A stretch of DNA of 64,000 bases from UBA6059 sp040222235. GTDB lineage: Bacteria > Bacteroidota > Bacteroidia > Cytophagales > Cyclobacteriaceae. The notes under the pieces are model-generated. The model had not been told where the DNA came from. It saw only the letters and a program-made list of their open reading frames with translations, and searched no databases. The first letter of the stretch is position 1, and each line of letters opens with the position of its first letter. Positions 1-7,614 of this stretch are shown in pieces. The translations under genes were made by a program, and so were the position numbers. Location: NCBI GenBank assembly GCA_040222235.1, contig JAVKDO010000101.1, positions 8,567-72,566 of the forward strand, in the 5' to 3' direction.

Positions 1-609
1 GTCATAGTTTAATGAATACAACCTGACGAAGTAATCCATCTTTACTTTGCTAGAAATCCATCTATAAAAATTGTCATTTAGGGCCTCTTTGCTATCTGAA
101 ATTATTTTACTGTTTCCAGAAGTGTGATAGGAGTAAGAAGAAACCTTGGCGGAGATTGTGGTTAATAGATTAGCATACAAAAGTTGCAGGTACAACTGTT
201 TTGGTGATTGATTTTGATAGGCGTGTTTGCCACTCTCTAGCTCATGACTTGGGATTTTTAGAGTAAACCCATGTTTTACCTCCACAGTTACTTCAAAATT
301 GTAAAGATCATCTAGTGAGCCCTTTTTTTGCACAAAAGGGAAAAGAAAGGAATTAGTAGCAAAATGGTTATCTGATGAATGAATTACTATTAGTTCCTCT
401 AGAACGCTCATTATAGTTTCGAAATTAATCTCAGACTCATCAAAACTCAGAGACAAAACATCAAATACTTTTTGAGTAACACGTGTTTTTCCGTCCTTAC
501 AGTAAAATCCAGAATTTAAGATAGCCGATGTTAGGTCTGAGGTTTTAGGGCCATCCCACGGAATTGCAGCTCCTGCACCAAATAGATAAACAACTTTCTT
601 CTTTTTCAT
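1..609 (-). CDS. SIR2-like domain protein, N-terminal part (runs off left edge)
   Basis: The frame is open from the ATG at 609 to base 1, giving the first 203 residues of a longer protein. Residues 8-23 hold a Rossmann-type glycine motif (YLFGAGAA, then DGPKT). Residues 199-203 read SLNYD, which fits the sirtuin T-x-N-x-D catalytic motif in form and position. This pairing is typical of SIR2-like domains that hydrolyse NAD+ in bacterial anti-phage proteins such as ThsA and DSR. No signal peptide or membrane segment is visible, so it is probably cytoplasmic. The C-terminal part, which would name the system, is outside the window. The SIR2-like assignment is fairly sure; a defence role is inferred from the family and from the accessory-type neighbourhood (broken toxin-antitoxin genes, repeats). 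Confidence 0.75.
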   Translation of the reverse strand, partial: MKKKKVVYLFGAGAAIPWDGPKTSDLTSAILNSGFYCKDGKTRVTQKVFDVLSLSFDESEINFETIMSVLEELIVIHSSDNHFATNSFLFPFVQKKGSLDDLYNFEVTVEVKHGFTLKIPSHELESGKHAYQNQSPKQLYLQLLYANLLTTISAKVSSYSYHTSGNSKIISDSKEALNDNFYRWISSKVKMDYFVRLYSLNYD

Positions 610-1053
610 TATATGCTATCTAGCGTTCACGTAAACTTGGCTAAATATACGAAGCAATCAAGGGAATAGGAAAGTGAGCGCCGGGGGTGCTGACGAGGGC
701 TTGCGTGTGTTCGGAAGGAGGTTTTAGGCCAACTGGTGATAAAGTCAAATTATGGAGTAGGAACAGACGGAAGGATAATCTAGACGAGCCCAGCAGGCGA
801 GGCGTATTGCGCTTCAACTAGTTGATAAGAAGCATAATATCTGTTATTTCCCTTACAACGCTCAGCCGAATTTTCATTAAAGCATTAATAATCAATAGGA
901 TACTTATTTGTAGTCGACTGCCTTACGGCAGGTCAGGTTTGTAGTCGCGTATAACCTCCACTGCTTTGTTTATGACAAGTTAGTAACACTATGACCCACA
1001 AAAAATATTTAGGAACGTGTGTAAATGGACCTTGCTGGGGAGATGATGGCTGA
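610..1053. other. intergenic stretch without a recognisable gene
   Basis: No supported coding frame was found between the SIR2-like gene and the first hairpin repeat. The only structure seen is at 909-952, where two direct copies of TTGTAGTCG flank a short hairpin (CTGCC..GGCAG). This may be a remnant of a mobile element, but nothing identifies it. Confidence 0.4.
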
Positions 1054-1119
1054 GAAGTAACAAGTGGTGGCTTTACTTCGAGTAAATGATCCTGAGTTGC
1101 AAACTCAGGATAACATGGA
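1054..1119. repeat. 66-bp two-hairpin repeat, copy 1
   Basis: It aligns without gaps to 1873-1938, with 9 differences in 66 bases, and lies in the same orientation 819 bp away. The right half is a hairpin identical in both copies (ATCCTGAGTT / AACTCAGGAT). The left half is a second hairpin (TTTACT / AGTAAA here). One pair changes in a compensating way between the copies (T:A to C:G), which suggests the fold matters. Each copy lies just 3' of a minus-strand gene (antitoxin, MOSC gene). The element type is not known to me. Confidence 0.8.
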
Positions 1120-1128
1120 TGCCTGCTT

Positions 1129-1425
1129 TTAGTTGGTTGTTGAAACGTTCAAGTTACCGCCAACTACTCTGAGTACTTTAAGAATAGTTTCAAATTGAGG
1201 TTTTGAGCCTTGAGATAGTGCTTTGTATAAACTTGGTCTACTCAGCCCAGTTTCTTCGGCAATTTTTGACATTCCGCGAGCCTTGGCTACATGTCCAAGA
1301 GCAGTTTTGATGTCTTCAGCGTCACCTTCTTCGAGTACAGCGTTCAAATACTCTGCGACCATTGCGTCATCTTCTAGGTATTCGGCTATATCAAATTTTG
1401 TTACTTCTTTAGTTATCATATTCAC
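1129..1425 (-). CDS. addiction-module antidote protein (HI1420/HigA-like, COG3636)
   Basis: This 98-residue protein has the N-terminal DIAEYLEDDAMVAEYLNA segment, the EEGDAEDIKTALGHVAKARG linker and a C-terminal helix-turn-helix (EETGLSRPSLYKALS), all typical of the antidote family partnered with HI1419-type RelE toxins. It should bind the toxin and repress its own promoter. The chosen start is a GTG at 1425 that overlaps the toxin stop codon (GTGA); an ATG two codons later is possible. The antitoxin frame is intact although the upstream toxin frame is interrupted, so it is now an antidote without a full-length toxin in cis, and may act only as a regulator or against related toxins. Confidence 0.85.
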   Translation of the reverse strand: MNMITKEVTKFDIAEYLEDDAMVAEYLNAVLEEGDAEDIKTALGHVAKARGMSKIAEETGLSRPSLYKALSQGSKPQFETILKVLRVVGGNLNVSTTN

Positions 1426-1724
1426 GTGTCTTTATAGTTAGACCATAATTCCTTGGCTTTTGATATGTCCTTTTGTTGCGATGATTTAGTCCCACCGTTC
1501 AAAAGAAGTACAACAACGCCATTGTGCTCTTTTAAATAGACTAGGTATCCTTTGGCGTAATGAATTCAGAGCTCGTTAATTCCTTGACCAACCATTTCAC
1601 AATCTCCAAAGTTTCCATGTTCCTGTATTCTTTGAATACGAAAGAGAACTTTGGCCTTAGCTCGCTGGTCTTTCAGTTTCCTGAGCCATTTGTCAAATTC
1701 TTCTGTCTTTTCAATAGAATACAC
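1422..1724 (-). pseudogene. RelE/HigB-type toxin interrupted by an in-frame TGA
   Basis: Read from the GTG at 1724, the frame gives a HI1419-type toxin (YSIEKTEEFDKWL, then GNFGD), reaches TGA at 1566-1568 as codon 53, and continues in the same frame with IHYAKGYLVYL and LLLNGGTKSSQQKDISKAKE to a stop at 1422. The whole is 100 codons, the normal family length. The TGA falls where relatives have the conserved Arg of the EL-R-IHY motif, so one CGA-to-TGA change explains it. The rest of the sequence is well kept, which suggests a recent lesion. Read-through or a sequencing error cannot be excluded from one sequence. Confidence 0.85.
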
Positions 1725-1729
1725 ACAGA

Positions 1730-1760
1730 CAAATGTATTCACTTGGATACACCTTTGCAA
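1730..1760 (-). promoter_or_regulatory. Bacteroidota-type promoter of the toxin-antitoxin pair
   Basis: On the minus strand TTG (1760-1758), a 20-base spacer and TACATTTG (1737-1730) match the phylum's -33/-7 consensus TTG..TAnnTTTG. The -7 element ends only five bases before the GTG start at 1724, so the transcript is predicted to be leaderless or nearly so. The promoter appears intact even though the toxin frame is broken. Confidence 0.6.
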
Positions 1761-1872
1761 TAAACAGCTAGAATTTACGATTGAAAAGGATGTCTTAGGA
1801 TAAACTAGCACGTGAACGCTGGAGCTAGTAAATAGGGTTAAACTACTGACACTGCCCAATGCCTATAATGGT

Positions 1873-1938
1873 GAAGTAAGAAGTGGAGACTCTAGCTCGA
1901 GTAGAGGATCCTGAGTTGCAAACTCAGGATAACTTGGA
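1873..1938. repeat. 66-bp two-hairpin repeat, copy 2
   Basis: This is the direct partner of 1054-1119. The left hairpin here is built on CTCTA..TAGAG around CTCGAG, and the right hairpin is identical to copy 1. It sits between the 5' end of the toxin gene and the 3' end of the MOSC gene, so the two copies bracket the toxin-antitoxin pair. No terminal T-run follows, so an ordinary terminator is unlikely. Confidence 0.8.
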
Positions 1939-1986
1939 AGGTTGGTTGGCACGGCCGACTACTCTAATGACTACAGGCGCTTTCTG

Positions 1987-2532
1987 CTATACTCGTTCCA
2001 GTTTGAGATATGGCCTGGAGGGTAGTTCTATTAATATCTCATCGCCAATGCTGACTTCCCCTCCTTCCAATACAATGCCCATAACTCCTGCTTTTCTAAT
2101 CAGGTTACCTTCTCGGTCTTTATCCAGTACAGCCTGCATCAGCCCGGGTTTTATTGAATCAATTTGTTTACACGGATTTCGTAAACCTGTGATTTCAATT
2201 CTTGCAGTGCTACCGATGGATAGTACAGTATGCTTTGGCAAGTTCAATAAGTCCACTTTTTCTGTTGTGATGTTTTCTCCCATTTGTCCAGGCAAGACGT
2301 CAAATCCCTTTTCTTTCAATTCGTCAAATAATTCTGAATGCAGTAAATGGACTTGCCTTAAGTTAGGCTGATTGGGATCTTTAGCCACTCTAGAGCGATG
2401 CTTTACCTTTTGCCCCATATGGGCATCTCCCTCGACACCCAACCCTTTAAGTAATACTATCTTCTCATTGACGTATTTGTTAAAAGTGTGTTTATCACTT
2501 TTACTTACTGCTGTGACTTTTCCTATTTTCAT
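1987..2532 (-). CDS. MOSC domain-containing protein
   Basis: This 181-residue cytoplasmic protein is a stand-alone MOSC domain. The family relates to the C-terminal domain of molybdenum cofactor sulfurase and YiiM-like proteins that carry sulfur or molybdopterin-linked substrates. Family marks seen are the early GLGVEGDAH segment, the PGQMGENITTE strand, the conserved Cys in GLRNPCKQID (the expected sulfur-carrying residue) and the terminal VMGIVLEGGEVSIGDEI. It follows the HxlR regulator by 40 bases on the same strand, so the two probably form one operon with the MOSC gene as the regulated enzyme. The substrate is unknown. Confidence 0.85.
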   Translation of the reverse strand: MKIGKVTAVSKSDKHTFNKYVNEKIVLLKGLGVEGDAHMGQKVKHRSRVAKDPNQPNLRQVHLLHSELFDELKEKGFDVLPGQMGENITTEKVDLLNLPKHTVLSIGSTARIEITGLRNPCKQIDSIKPGLMQAVLDKDREGNLIRKAGVMGIVLEGGEVSIGDEILIELPSRPYLKLERV

Positions 2533-2572
2533 ACTTATGGTAGGTATATGAGGCGTAGCGACCCGAAGGGCA

Positions 2573-3016
2573 CTATGATGTTATATGCATTGTTGAAGCC
2601 AGCTTTTCTTTGTATTTCTTCTTTAGTGCTGATATAGATTCCTCTTTATTGTTCTTCATTAATTCGAGCTCGTCGCTTTGTCTCATGAGTGGGTTAAATC
2701 CTCTTAGTGTACTATCACTCCAAATAGCTAACTCCACCACGACAGGGGCAAGTGACAAGCCTTCTTCAGTCAGGTGATAGAGATTAGTTTTCTTATTTGT
2801 AGGATGCTTGACCTTCTTAATTAGACCATATTGTTCGAGGCACTTGAGTTTCGATGAAAGAACATTGGTTGCAATCGCCTCATCACTTTCGGTAAAGTCC
2901 TTGAAAGTTTGCATCTCTTCAATTAGCATCTGCTTGACGATTACAAGCATCCATTTATCACCTAAGATGTCAAGGGCTGAGGTATTAGGACAATCGCATC
3001 TGAATTCTTGTTTCAT
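2573..3016 (-). CDS. HxlR family winged-helix transcriptional regulator
   Basis: This 147-residue protein is an HxlR-type DNA-binding regulator. The typical start (CPNTSALDILGDKWMLVIV) is followed by the recognition region (TNVLSSKLKCLEQYGLIKK) and the wing (TNLYHLTEEGLSLAPVV). The N-terminal Cys pair at residues 7 and 9 is at the site that some relatives use as a redox or electrophile sensor. The C-terminal 40 residues are basic and helical. It is the first gene of a probable operon with the MOSC gene. Two direct repeats upstream (3036-3074) are a likely autoregulatory operator. Confidence 0.88.
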   Translation of the reverse strand: MKQEFRCDCPNTSALDILGDKWMLVIVKQMLIEEMQTFKDFTESDEAIATNVLSSKLKCLEQYGLIKKVKHPTNKKTNLYHLTEEGLSLAPVVVELAIWSDSTLRGFNPLMRQSDELELMKNNKEESISALKKKYKEKLASTMHITS

Positions 3017-3035
3017 AGTAACCAGGCATTAATTT

Positions 3036-3074
3036 CACTTGCAAAAAAACAATTAAATTTAAAAACACTTGCAA
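3036..3074 (-). promoter_or_regulatory. candidate HxlR operator: two CACTTGCAA repeats 30 bp apart
   Basis: CACTTGCAA occurs at 3036-3044 and 3066-3074, separated by a very A+T-rich spacer. The centre-to-centre distance of 30 bp is three helical turns, so two dimers or one bridging complex could bind on the same face. The nearer copy begins 20 bases upstream of the HxlR start codon. No other gene begins here, so control of hxlR-MOSC is the likely role. Confidence 0.5.
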
Positions 3075-3136
3075 ATCAAAAGTAATAAACCAAAAGCAAA
3101 GAAATGGCGAATCAAGTTTTAATCCAAAGAATTCCT

Positions 3137-3266
3137 CGAGGCTCTGCCTCGGGGTTCCAATAAAAACGTCATTCCCGCGAAGGCGGGGATCCAAATAAAT
3201 AATTTCGGTTTTTGATCTTCAGATCAAAATGAAACCAGCGAAATACCCCGACGGCTTGCCTCGGGG
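3137..3266. repeat. cluster of four short palindromes (REP-like)
   Basis: Four hairpins follow each other in 130 bp: CGAGGC/GCCTCG (3137-3151), CCCGC/GCGGG inside a GTCATTCCCGCG..GCGGGGATCC unit (3169-3192), TTTGATCT/AGATCAAA (3211-3228) and CCCCGA/TCGGGG (3246-3266). The second resembles the widely dispersed ATTCCC-N8-GGGAAT repeat known as dRS3 in Neisseria. The rest of 3017-3450 holds the hxlR promoter region and nothing else recognisable. Confidence 0.65.
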
Positions 3267-3450
3267 ATAGTTGGTTTCAAGAAATTTCTTATTTACCTGG
3301 CATTCACCTATTCGTCACATTAGTTTTTTTCTCAAATCAGCAGTGTTTCGACATTTGCCAGAACTCTTACTTACTGCCCTTGGTACTTAACTTGTATTTG
3401 TCATAGGTGAAAGAAAAGTTTAAGTGGCCTTTTGCGCTTACTTAACGTCT

Positions 3451-4332
3451 TCAATCTATTTCACGCATGTGATAGCTCCTGGACCATTCCGTTGATTGTC
3501 CAGGTTTGATTGATATTTCAAAGAATAGCTCGGGACTGATCACGTGTTTCCATCCCCAAAGATTCACTTTACTGGTTTGAAAACTGCCGGTCTCTTTAAT
3601 AGCAAGTTTGCTTCGGAGGTTGATTAATTCCCATGCAGCATCTACAGTCTCACCACCGGAGAGATTACTAAAAAAGAATTGCTCTTGGGGTGAGCCGTTG
3701 AAGCCAATTCCATCTTTTCCGAGATCAATTTTACCTTCAGGATTGACCGTCTCTCCAAATAATTCAGGTTTCAACTGAAATGGAAAATTCAAAATATAAT
3801 TGCCTCCGATTGGATGATCGAGTGCTGTGAAATTGTGGACATACTCATCGGTGAGAATGGCTTTTTCACCCGTATTTTCTAAGTAGTATTTGATAGTAAA
3901 GCTGCTATCATTCAATACAATCTCCTTGCGCAGTAGGTACGAATATCCATTAACTGCTTCTGATTTACAGCTAGTCAATATCCTATTCGCCTCGGCAACA
4001 GTTTCAAATTCGGCGGGTCTGATGTCGTGAGGTTTACTGCACTTATATCGAGGAGCTTCTTTTCGTAGTAAGCCCACGCCGATCTTGTGAAACCAACCAC
4101 CTATTTCTGCCTCATCAAAACCCAAGGCAGTATCAATGCCGAATTCATTATAGAATCCTTTTCCAAAGTGATGCACATCTTCGACATCAGTTCTTTCAAC
4201 TGTTGACAACTGCGTGTTTTGAAATTTTACTCCGACGATTTTACCTGTCCAATCAAACCGAGAAAAATCATAGTTTGCGAATGGGGTATCCATTTCGATT
4301 TCCAGGTTTTCATTTTTGAGGATATGTGGCAT
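3451..4332 (-). CDS. aldose-1-epimerase-superfamily-like protein, function unknown
   Basis: This 293-residue soluble protein has the look of the galactose-mutarotase beta-sandwich superfamily. The GKGFYNEFGID segment near residue 60, DEYVHNFTALD in the middle and the late LWGWKHVISPELFFEI followed by PGQSTEW are typical of the superfamily's sugar-binding edge and closing strands. There is no signal peptide. Neighbours on both sides are toxin-antitoxin or regulator genes, so context does not name a substrate. It could be a mutarotase-like isomerase or a non-catalytic sugar binder. The superfamily call is moderate; the function is not known. Confidence 0.5.
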   Translation of the reverse strand: MPHILKNENLEIEMDTPFANYDFSRFDWTGKIVGVKFQNTQLSTVERTDVEDVHHFGKGFYNEFGIDTALGFDEAEIGGWFHKIGVGLLRKEAPRYKCSKPHDIRPAEFETVAEANRILTSCKSEAVNGYSYLLRKEIVLNDSSFTIKYYLENTGEKAILTDEYVHNFTALDHPIGGNYILNFPFQLKPELFGETVNPEGKIDLGKDGIGFNGSPQEQFFFSNLSGGETVDAAWELINLRSKLAIKETGSFQTSKVNLWGWKHVISPELFFEISIKPGQSTEWSRSYHMREID

Positions 4333-4490
4333 AGTATGAAATAATGGCGGATATGAATACTCTGAGGTAAGGACGGGTGAGCTTAATACTAAACCTCATC
4401 TATCGCTTTGTTTAATCTTCTGGATTTTGGTTCAATATCTACAACCTAGAGATCATTGATCAGTCACAAATACAAAGAAGTGGTCTGCGT

Positions 4491-4805
4491 TTAGATTGTT
4501 TGTTGAGATGTGGTTATGTTTTCGATTGCTGCGAACTCTTCCGATTTTGAATTTGATTCTTCTTCTATGTCGTAATCATCTTGTAATCCGAGCCAAAATT
4601 TCGGCGTAGTACTGAAGTATTGACTTAGTCGAAGAGCTGTATCCGCTGTTATTCTTCTATTCTTCTTTAGGATCTCACTTATTCTTGTCTGGGGAACTCT
4701 TATTGCCTTTGATAGTTTGTAGGCGGTTATTCCCATTGGCTTTAAAAACTCTTCTGACAGCACTTCTCCGGGATGTATGTTCGGTAATTTTTCCATTGCA
4801 TTCAT
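4491..4805 (-). CDS. higA: HigA family addiction-module antitoxin (VapI-type)
   Basis: This 104-residue protein has the family start HPGEVLSEEFLKPMGITAYKLSKAI, a helix-turn-helix around residues 28-60 and the KFWLGLQDDYD segment characteristic of VapI/HigA antitoxins. The last 25 residues are acidic and probably unstructured. It follows higB with one base between stop and start (TGATATG), so translation is coupled. It should neutralise HigB and repress the operon through the repeats at 5091-5113. Confidence 0.93.
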   Translation of the reverse strand: MNAMEKLPNIHPGEVLSEEFLKPMGITAYKLSKAIRVPQTRISEILKKNRRITADTALRLSQYFSTTPKFWLGLQDDYDIEEESNSKSEEFAAIENITTSQQTI

Positions 4806-4806
4806 A

Positions 4807-5088
4807 TCAGTGGTAATCTATAATTTCAACTTCATTCGCATTTCCGTTATCCCAATTGAAAATTATTCTCCATTGGTCATTGATCCTGATACTGTAGTAG
4901 CCTTTAAGGTTACCACTTAGTTTTTCAAGTCGATTCGAAGGAGGAATTTTCAAGTCGGCAATGTTTTGAGAATTACTAAGCATCCTCAATTTTCTTCTTC
5001 CTACTATCTGTATCTCCAATGGCCATTTTTTGATCCTTTCGCCATTCCAAACCTTTTCAGTGTTCTTTGATCCGAGTGTTAATATCAT
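4807..5088 (-). CDS. higB: HigB toxin (RelE/ParE superfamily mRNA interferase)
   Basis: This 93-residue toxin belongs to the killer-protein family that cleaves translated mRNA on the ribosome. It shows the early WNGERIKKWP basic helix, RKLRMLSNSQNIADL and the closing GYYSIRINDQWRIIF and EVEIIDYH strands, where the Arg, Trp and His residues match the family's active-site face. Its length is standard and the frame is intact, unlike the two broken toxins elsewhere in this window. It is the first gene of the operon, the usual order for HigBA. Confidence 0.93.
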   Translation of the reverse strand: MILTLGSKNTEKVWNGERIKKWPLEIQIVGRRKLRMLSNSQNIADLKIPPSNRLEKLSGNLKGYYSIRINDQWRIIFNWDNGNANEVEIIDYH

Positions 5089-5090
5089 AT

Positions 5091-5120
5091 TAACGCTTCA
5101 CGTTACTAACGCTAAAGGTA
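5091..5120 (-). promoter_or_regulatory. higBA promoter/operator
   Basis: TAACGCT occurs twice (5091-5097 and 5107-5113), 16 bp apart, between the higB start codon and a minus-strand TACCTTTA (5120-5113) that resembles the TAnnTTTG -7 element. An operator overlapping the promoter is what HigA autorepression needs. The -7 match is imperfect in its last base. Confidence 0.45.
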
Positions 5121-5313
5121 TCAATAATGTTAGGGTTTAGCAATTAGCCGGAAAATAAGTTCAAAACTGACCTTACTCAGCGTCGTGTAGTGTCCACCTA
5201 TCGGAAATAGAGAAGCTGAGGTGTTCATTGGATAATCGATTGCTCCGAGTACGAATCTTGATCAATAAAAGCACAATTGGTCACTTGCGCTAGTATAGCT
5301 TTTTAAGCAGACA

Positions 5314-7530
5314 CTACTTGCCATCTGGAGGACAGTGCTGTTTTAGAAAATTTGTATAGAGGGTGGCCATGTGCTCTCTGGTTCCTTCACCTTCAGAAAT
5401 CCCATGTGTACGATTTGGATAAGGCATCACTTGAAATTGCTTGTTGTGCTTTATCAATTCGTTTATGAGTAGTTCTGCATTTTGATAATGCACATTATCA
5501 TCTCCAGTGCCATGGATGTAAAGTAATTCCCCCGTTAGGTTCTTGGCGTAGGTAATGGGAGAACCTTCAATGAAATCTTCCCTGTTTTCCTGAGGTAAGC
5601 CCATGTACCTCTCCTGATAGATGTTGTCATAGGTCAGTTGATTGGCCACAGCGGCTATTGAAATCCCCGTTTTATAAATCTCAGGATATCGAAACATCAA
5701 ATTTAGGGTGGCTGATCCTCCGCCGCTCCATCCCCAAACTGCTACTCGCTCGGGATCTACATAATCCCATTTCAAAATTTCCTTGGCAGCCATGGCTTGA
5801 TCATTAATGTTGATCACGCCTATTTTTCTGTAAATGGACTTTCGCCATGCACGTCCTTTTGGAGCAGGCGTGCCTCTGTTGTCTAGAGAGATGTAGATAT
5901 AACCGTCCTCAGCCATATCCCCGTTATATAGCCTGTTGCTACTCACCCCGTAGGTGTCCTTTACGGTAGTCCCAGCAGGCTCAGAATAGAGATAAAATAC
6001 AACGGGGTATTTTTTCGACGGATCGAAATTCGTTGGTTTGACCATCCAGCCGTCCATTTCTACATTGTCGGCAGTCGTGATAGTGAAGAACTCGGTTGTT
6101 GGTTTTTCTGCCACTGCCTCAATGTTGCCAATAAGGCTTTCATCTTTGCTTAAAGTCTTGTGATTGGCGGTCGTAATAAACGCTTTAGTTTTTGGGGTGT
6201 AGTGATTCGAAAAAGTATGCTCGGCATATTTCCCATTGGACGAAAAGGAATAATCGTGGGTTCCAATCAGACTTTCTGGACTGACTAGTTCGTTTTTCCC
6301 TTTTCCGTTTAGTTTGGATCGATACAGATATTTTTGAGTGGCATTATCTGGTGAGGCCATATAGTAGACATAGCCAGTTTTCTTATTGATGTGTTTGAGG
6401 TCGATGACATCATAGGCGCCTTGGGTGATAAGTACCTCAGGCTTACCTACCAAAGACACCTGATATAAATGCCGCCAACCATCTTTCTCAGATGCCCACA
6501 GAATGCTATTTGTATCTTCCAAAAAACTAAAGCTGTTGGTATAATCAATTTCACGAGTACCGCCCACCTTAAATAGGTCTACCCAAGCTTCGTCTGATTC
6601 TTCGTGGATCACTTTGGCATTTCCATTTACAGCGTCTGCAACGAATAATTTGCTCTGGTTTTGCTTCCTGTTCAGTTGCTGGATCAGCAGCTCATTCGTA
6701 TTTGGAATAAACTCCATCCTTACCAGGTAATGTTGAGCCGGATCTCCCGGCATATTGATCCATGTTGTTTTCCTATCGGAAAGCTGTACCACCCCAACTC
6801 TACAAGCAGATGGAGTTTCACCAACTTTAGGATACTCCAAAGGCACTAACTGAGAATAGATGGAGTCTGTATTATTGACCATATAAAACTTCTTGATGGT
6901 GCTTGCATCGATTTGCCAATAGGCAATAGACTTACTGTCAGGACTCCAACGAAACCCATCTCTGCAAGTAAACTCTTCCTCATAAGCCCAGTCAAAAGTG
7001 CCATTGATCAGAGAGACCGTCCCATTGGTCGTTAAGGGTTGAATTTCCCCACTTGCGTAATCTTCGCTGTATAGATTGTTCTCAGAAACGTAAGCTATTG
7101 TATTCCCATCGGGAGAGAATTTTGCAAACATGAGGGAGGAAGGAGGAAGGCTTTCCCCAATTTGGCTTAACGTCTTCGTTTTAAAATCAAAAACCCAATA
7201 ATCTCCTTTCGTATGTAGGCGCCAAACCTTTTTGGTATTAGTAAAGAGCAGTACTTTTTCTTGATCTACCGAGAATGAAAAATGGGCTACCTCTAGGGGT
7301 TCAGAGTTCCCTGAAGGGGTAAGTTGCGCTGCTGAAATAACTGTTTTTACCTCATGGTCGGGCAGGGTATAAGTGACCAACTGGTTGTCTTCCAACTTAA
7401 AATAACCATCGCCATCATTGGTCCAGTTTACCTGCGCTGTACCGTTGAACTGAACAATGAAGAAACAGGTGAATACGAGAAGTTTGAATGCATTGATATG
7501 AATGATTAAGGGCTTTAGTAGATTTTTCAT
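5314..7530 (-). CDS. S9 family peptidase, dipeptidyl-peptidase IV type
   Basis: This 738-residue exported serine peptidase should remove N-terminal dipeptides, usually after Pro or Ala. Residues 1-32 are a signal peptide. A beta-propeller (about 35-480) carries the YEEEF segment at 183-187, the Glu pair that binds the substrate N-terminus in DPP-IV. The alpha/beta-hydrolase domain (about 490-735) has the nucleophile motif GWSGG with Ser602, the Asp677-Asp678 pair in GTGDDNVHY and His709 in RTHG, in the family order Ser-Asp-His. The length fits the family. It stands alone, 225 bp from higB and 84 bp from the amidohydrolase, which could be co-transcribed upstream. It probably acts in the periplasm or at the outer membrane. 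Confidence 0.93.
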   Translation of the reverse strand: MKNLLKPLIIHINAFKLLVFTCFFIVQFNGTAQVNWTNDGDGYFKLEDNQLVTYTLPDHEVKTVISAAQLTPSGNSEPLEVAHFSFSVDQEKVLLFTNTKKVWRLHTKGDYWVFDFKTKTLSQIGESLPPSSLMFAKFSPDGNTIAYVSENNLYSEDYASGEIQPLTTNGTVSLINGTFDWAYEEEFTCRDGFRWSPDSKSIAYWQIDASTIKKFYMVNNTDSIYSQLVPLEYPKVGETPSACRVGVVQLSDRKTTWINMPGDPAQHYLVRMEFIPNTNELLIQQLNRKQNQSKLFVADAVNGNAKVIHEESDEAWVDLFKVGGTREIDYTNSFSFLEDTNSILWASEKDGWRHLYQVSLVGKPEVLITQGAYDVIDLKHINKKTGYVYYMASPDNATQKYLYRSKLNGKGKNELVSPESLIGTHDYSFSSNGKYAEHTFSNHYTPKTKAFITTANHKTLSKDESLIGNIEAVAEKPTTEFFTITTADNVEMDGWMVKPTNFDPSKKYPVVFYLYSEPAGTTVKDTYGVSSNRLYNGDMAEDGYIYISLDNRGTPAPKGRAWRKSIYRKIGVININDQAMAAKEILKWDYVDPERVAVWGWSGGGSATLNLMFRYPEIYKTGISIAAVANQLTYDNIYQERYMGLPQENREDFIEGSPITYAKNLTGELLYIHGTGDDNVHYQNAELLINELIKHNKQFQVMPYPNRTHGISEGEGTREHMATLYTNFLKQHCPPDGK

Positions 7531-7614
7531 TGGTAGGTGCTGAGTGTTTTGATCACCTGAAGTTACTCCATGTCATGTCCATAGACAATACCTGGAAATG
7601 ATCACCATGCGAGC

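Noticed and set aside
1054..1938. Integron attC sites
   Set aside because: The repeats are placed like attC sites and fold, but the conserved GTTRRRY and RYYYAAC core boxes could not be found and no integrase is present.
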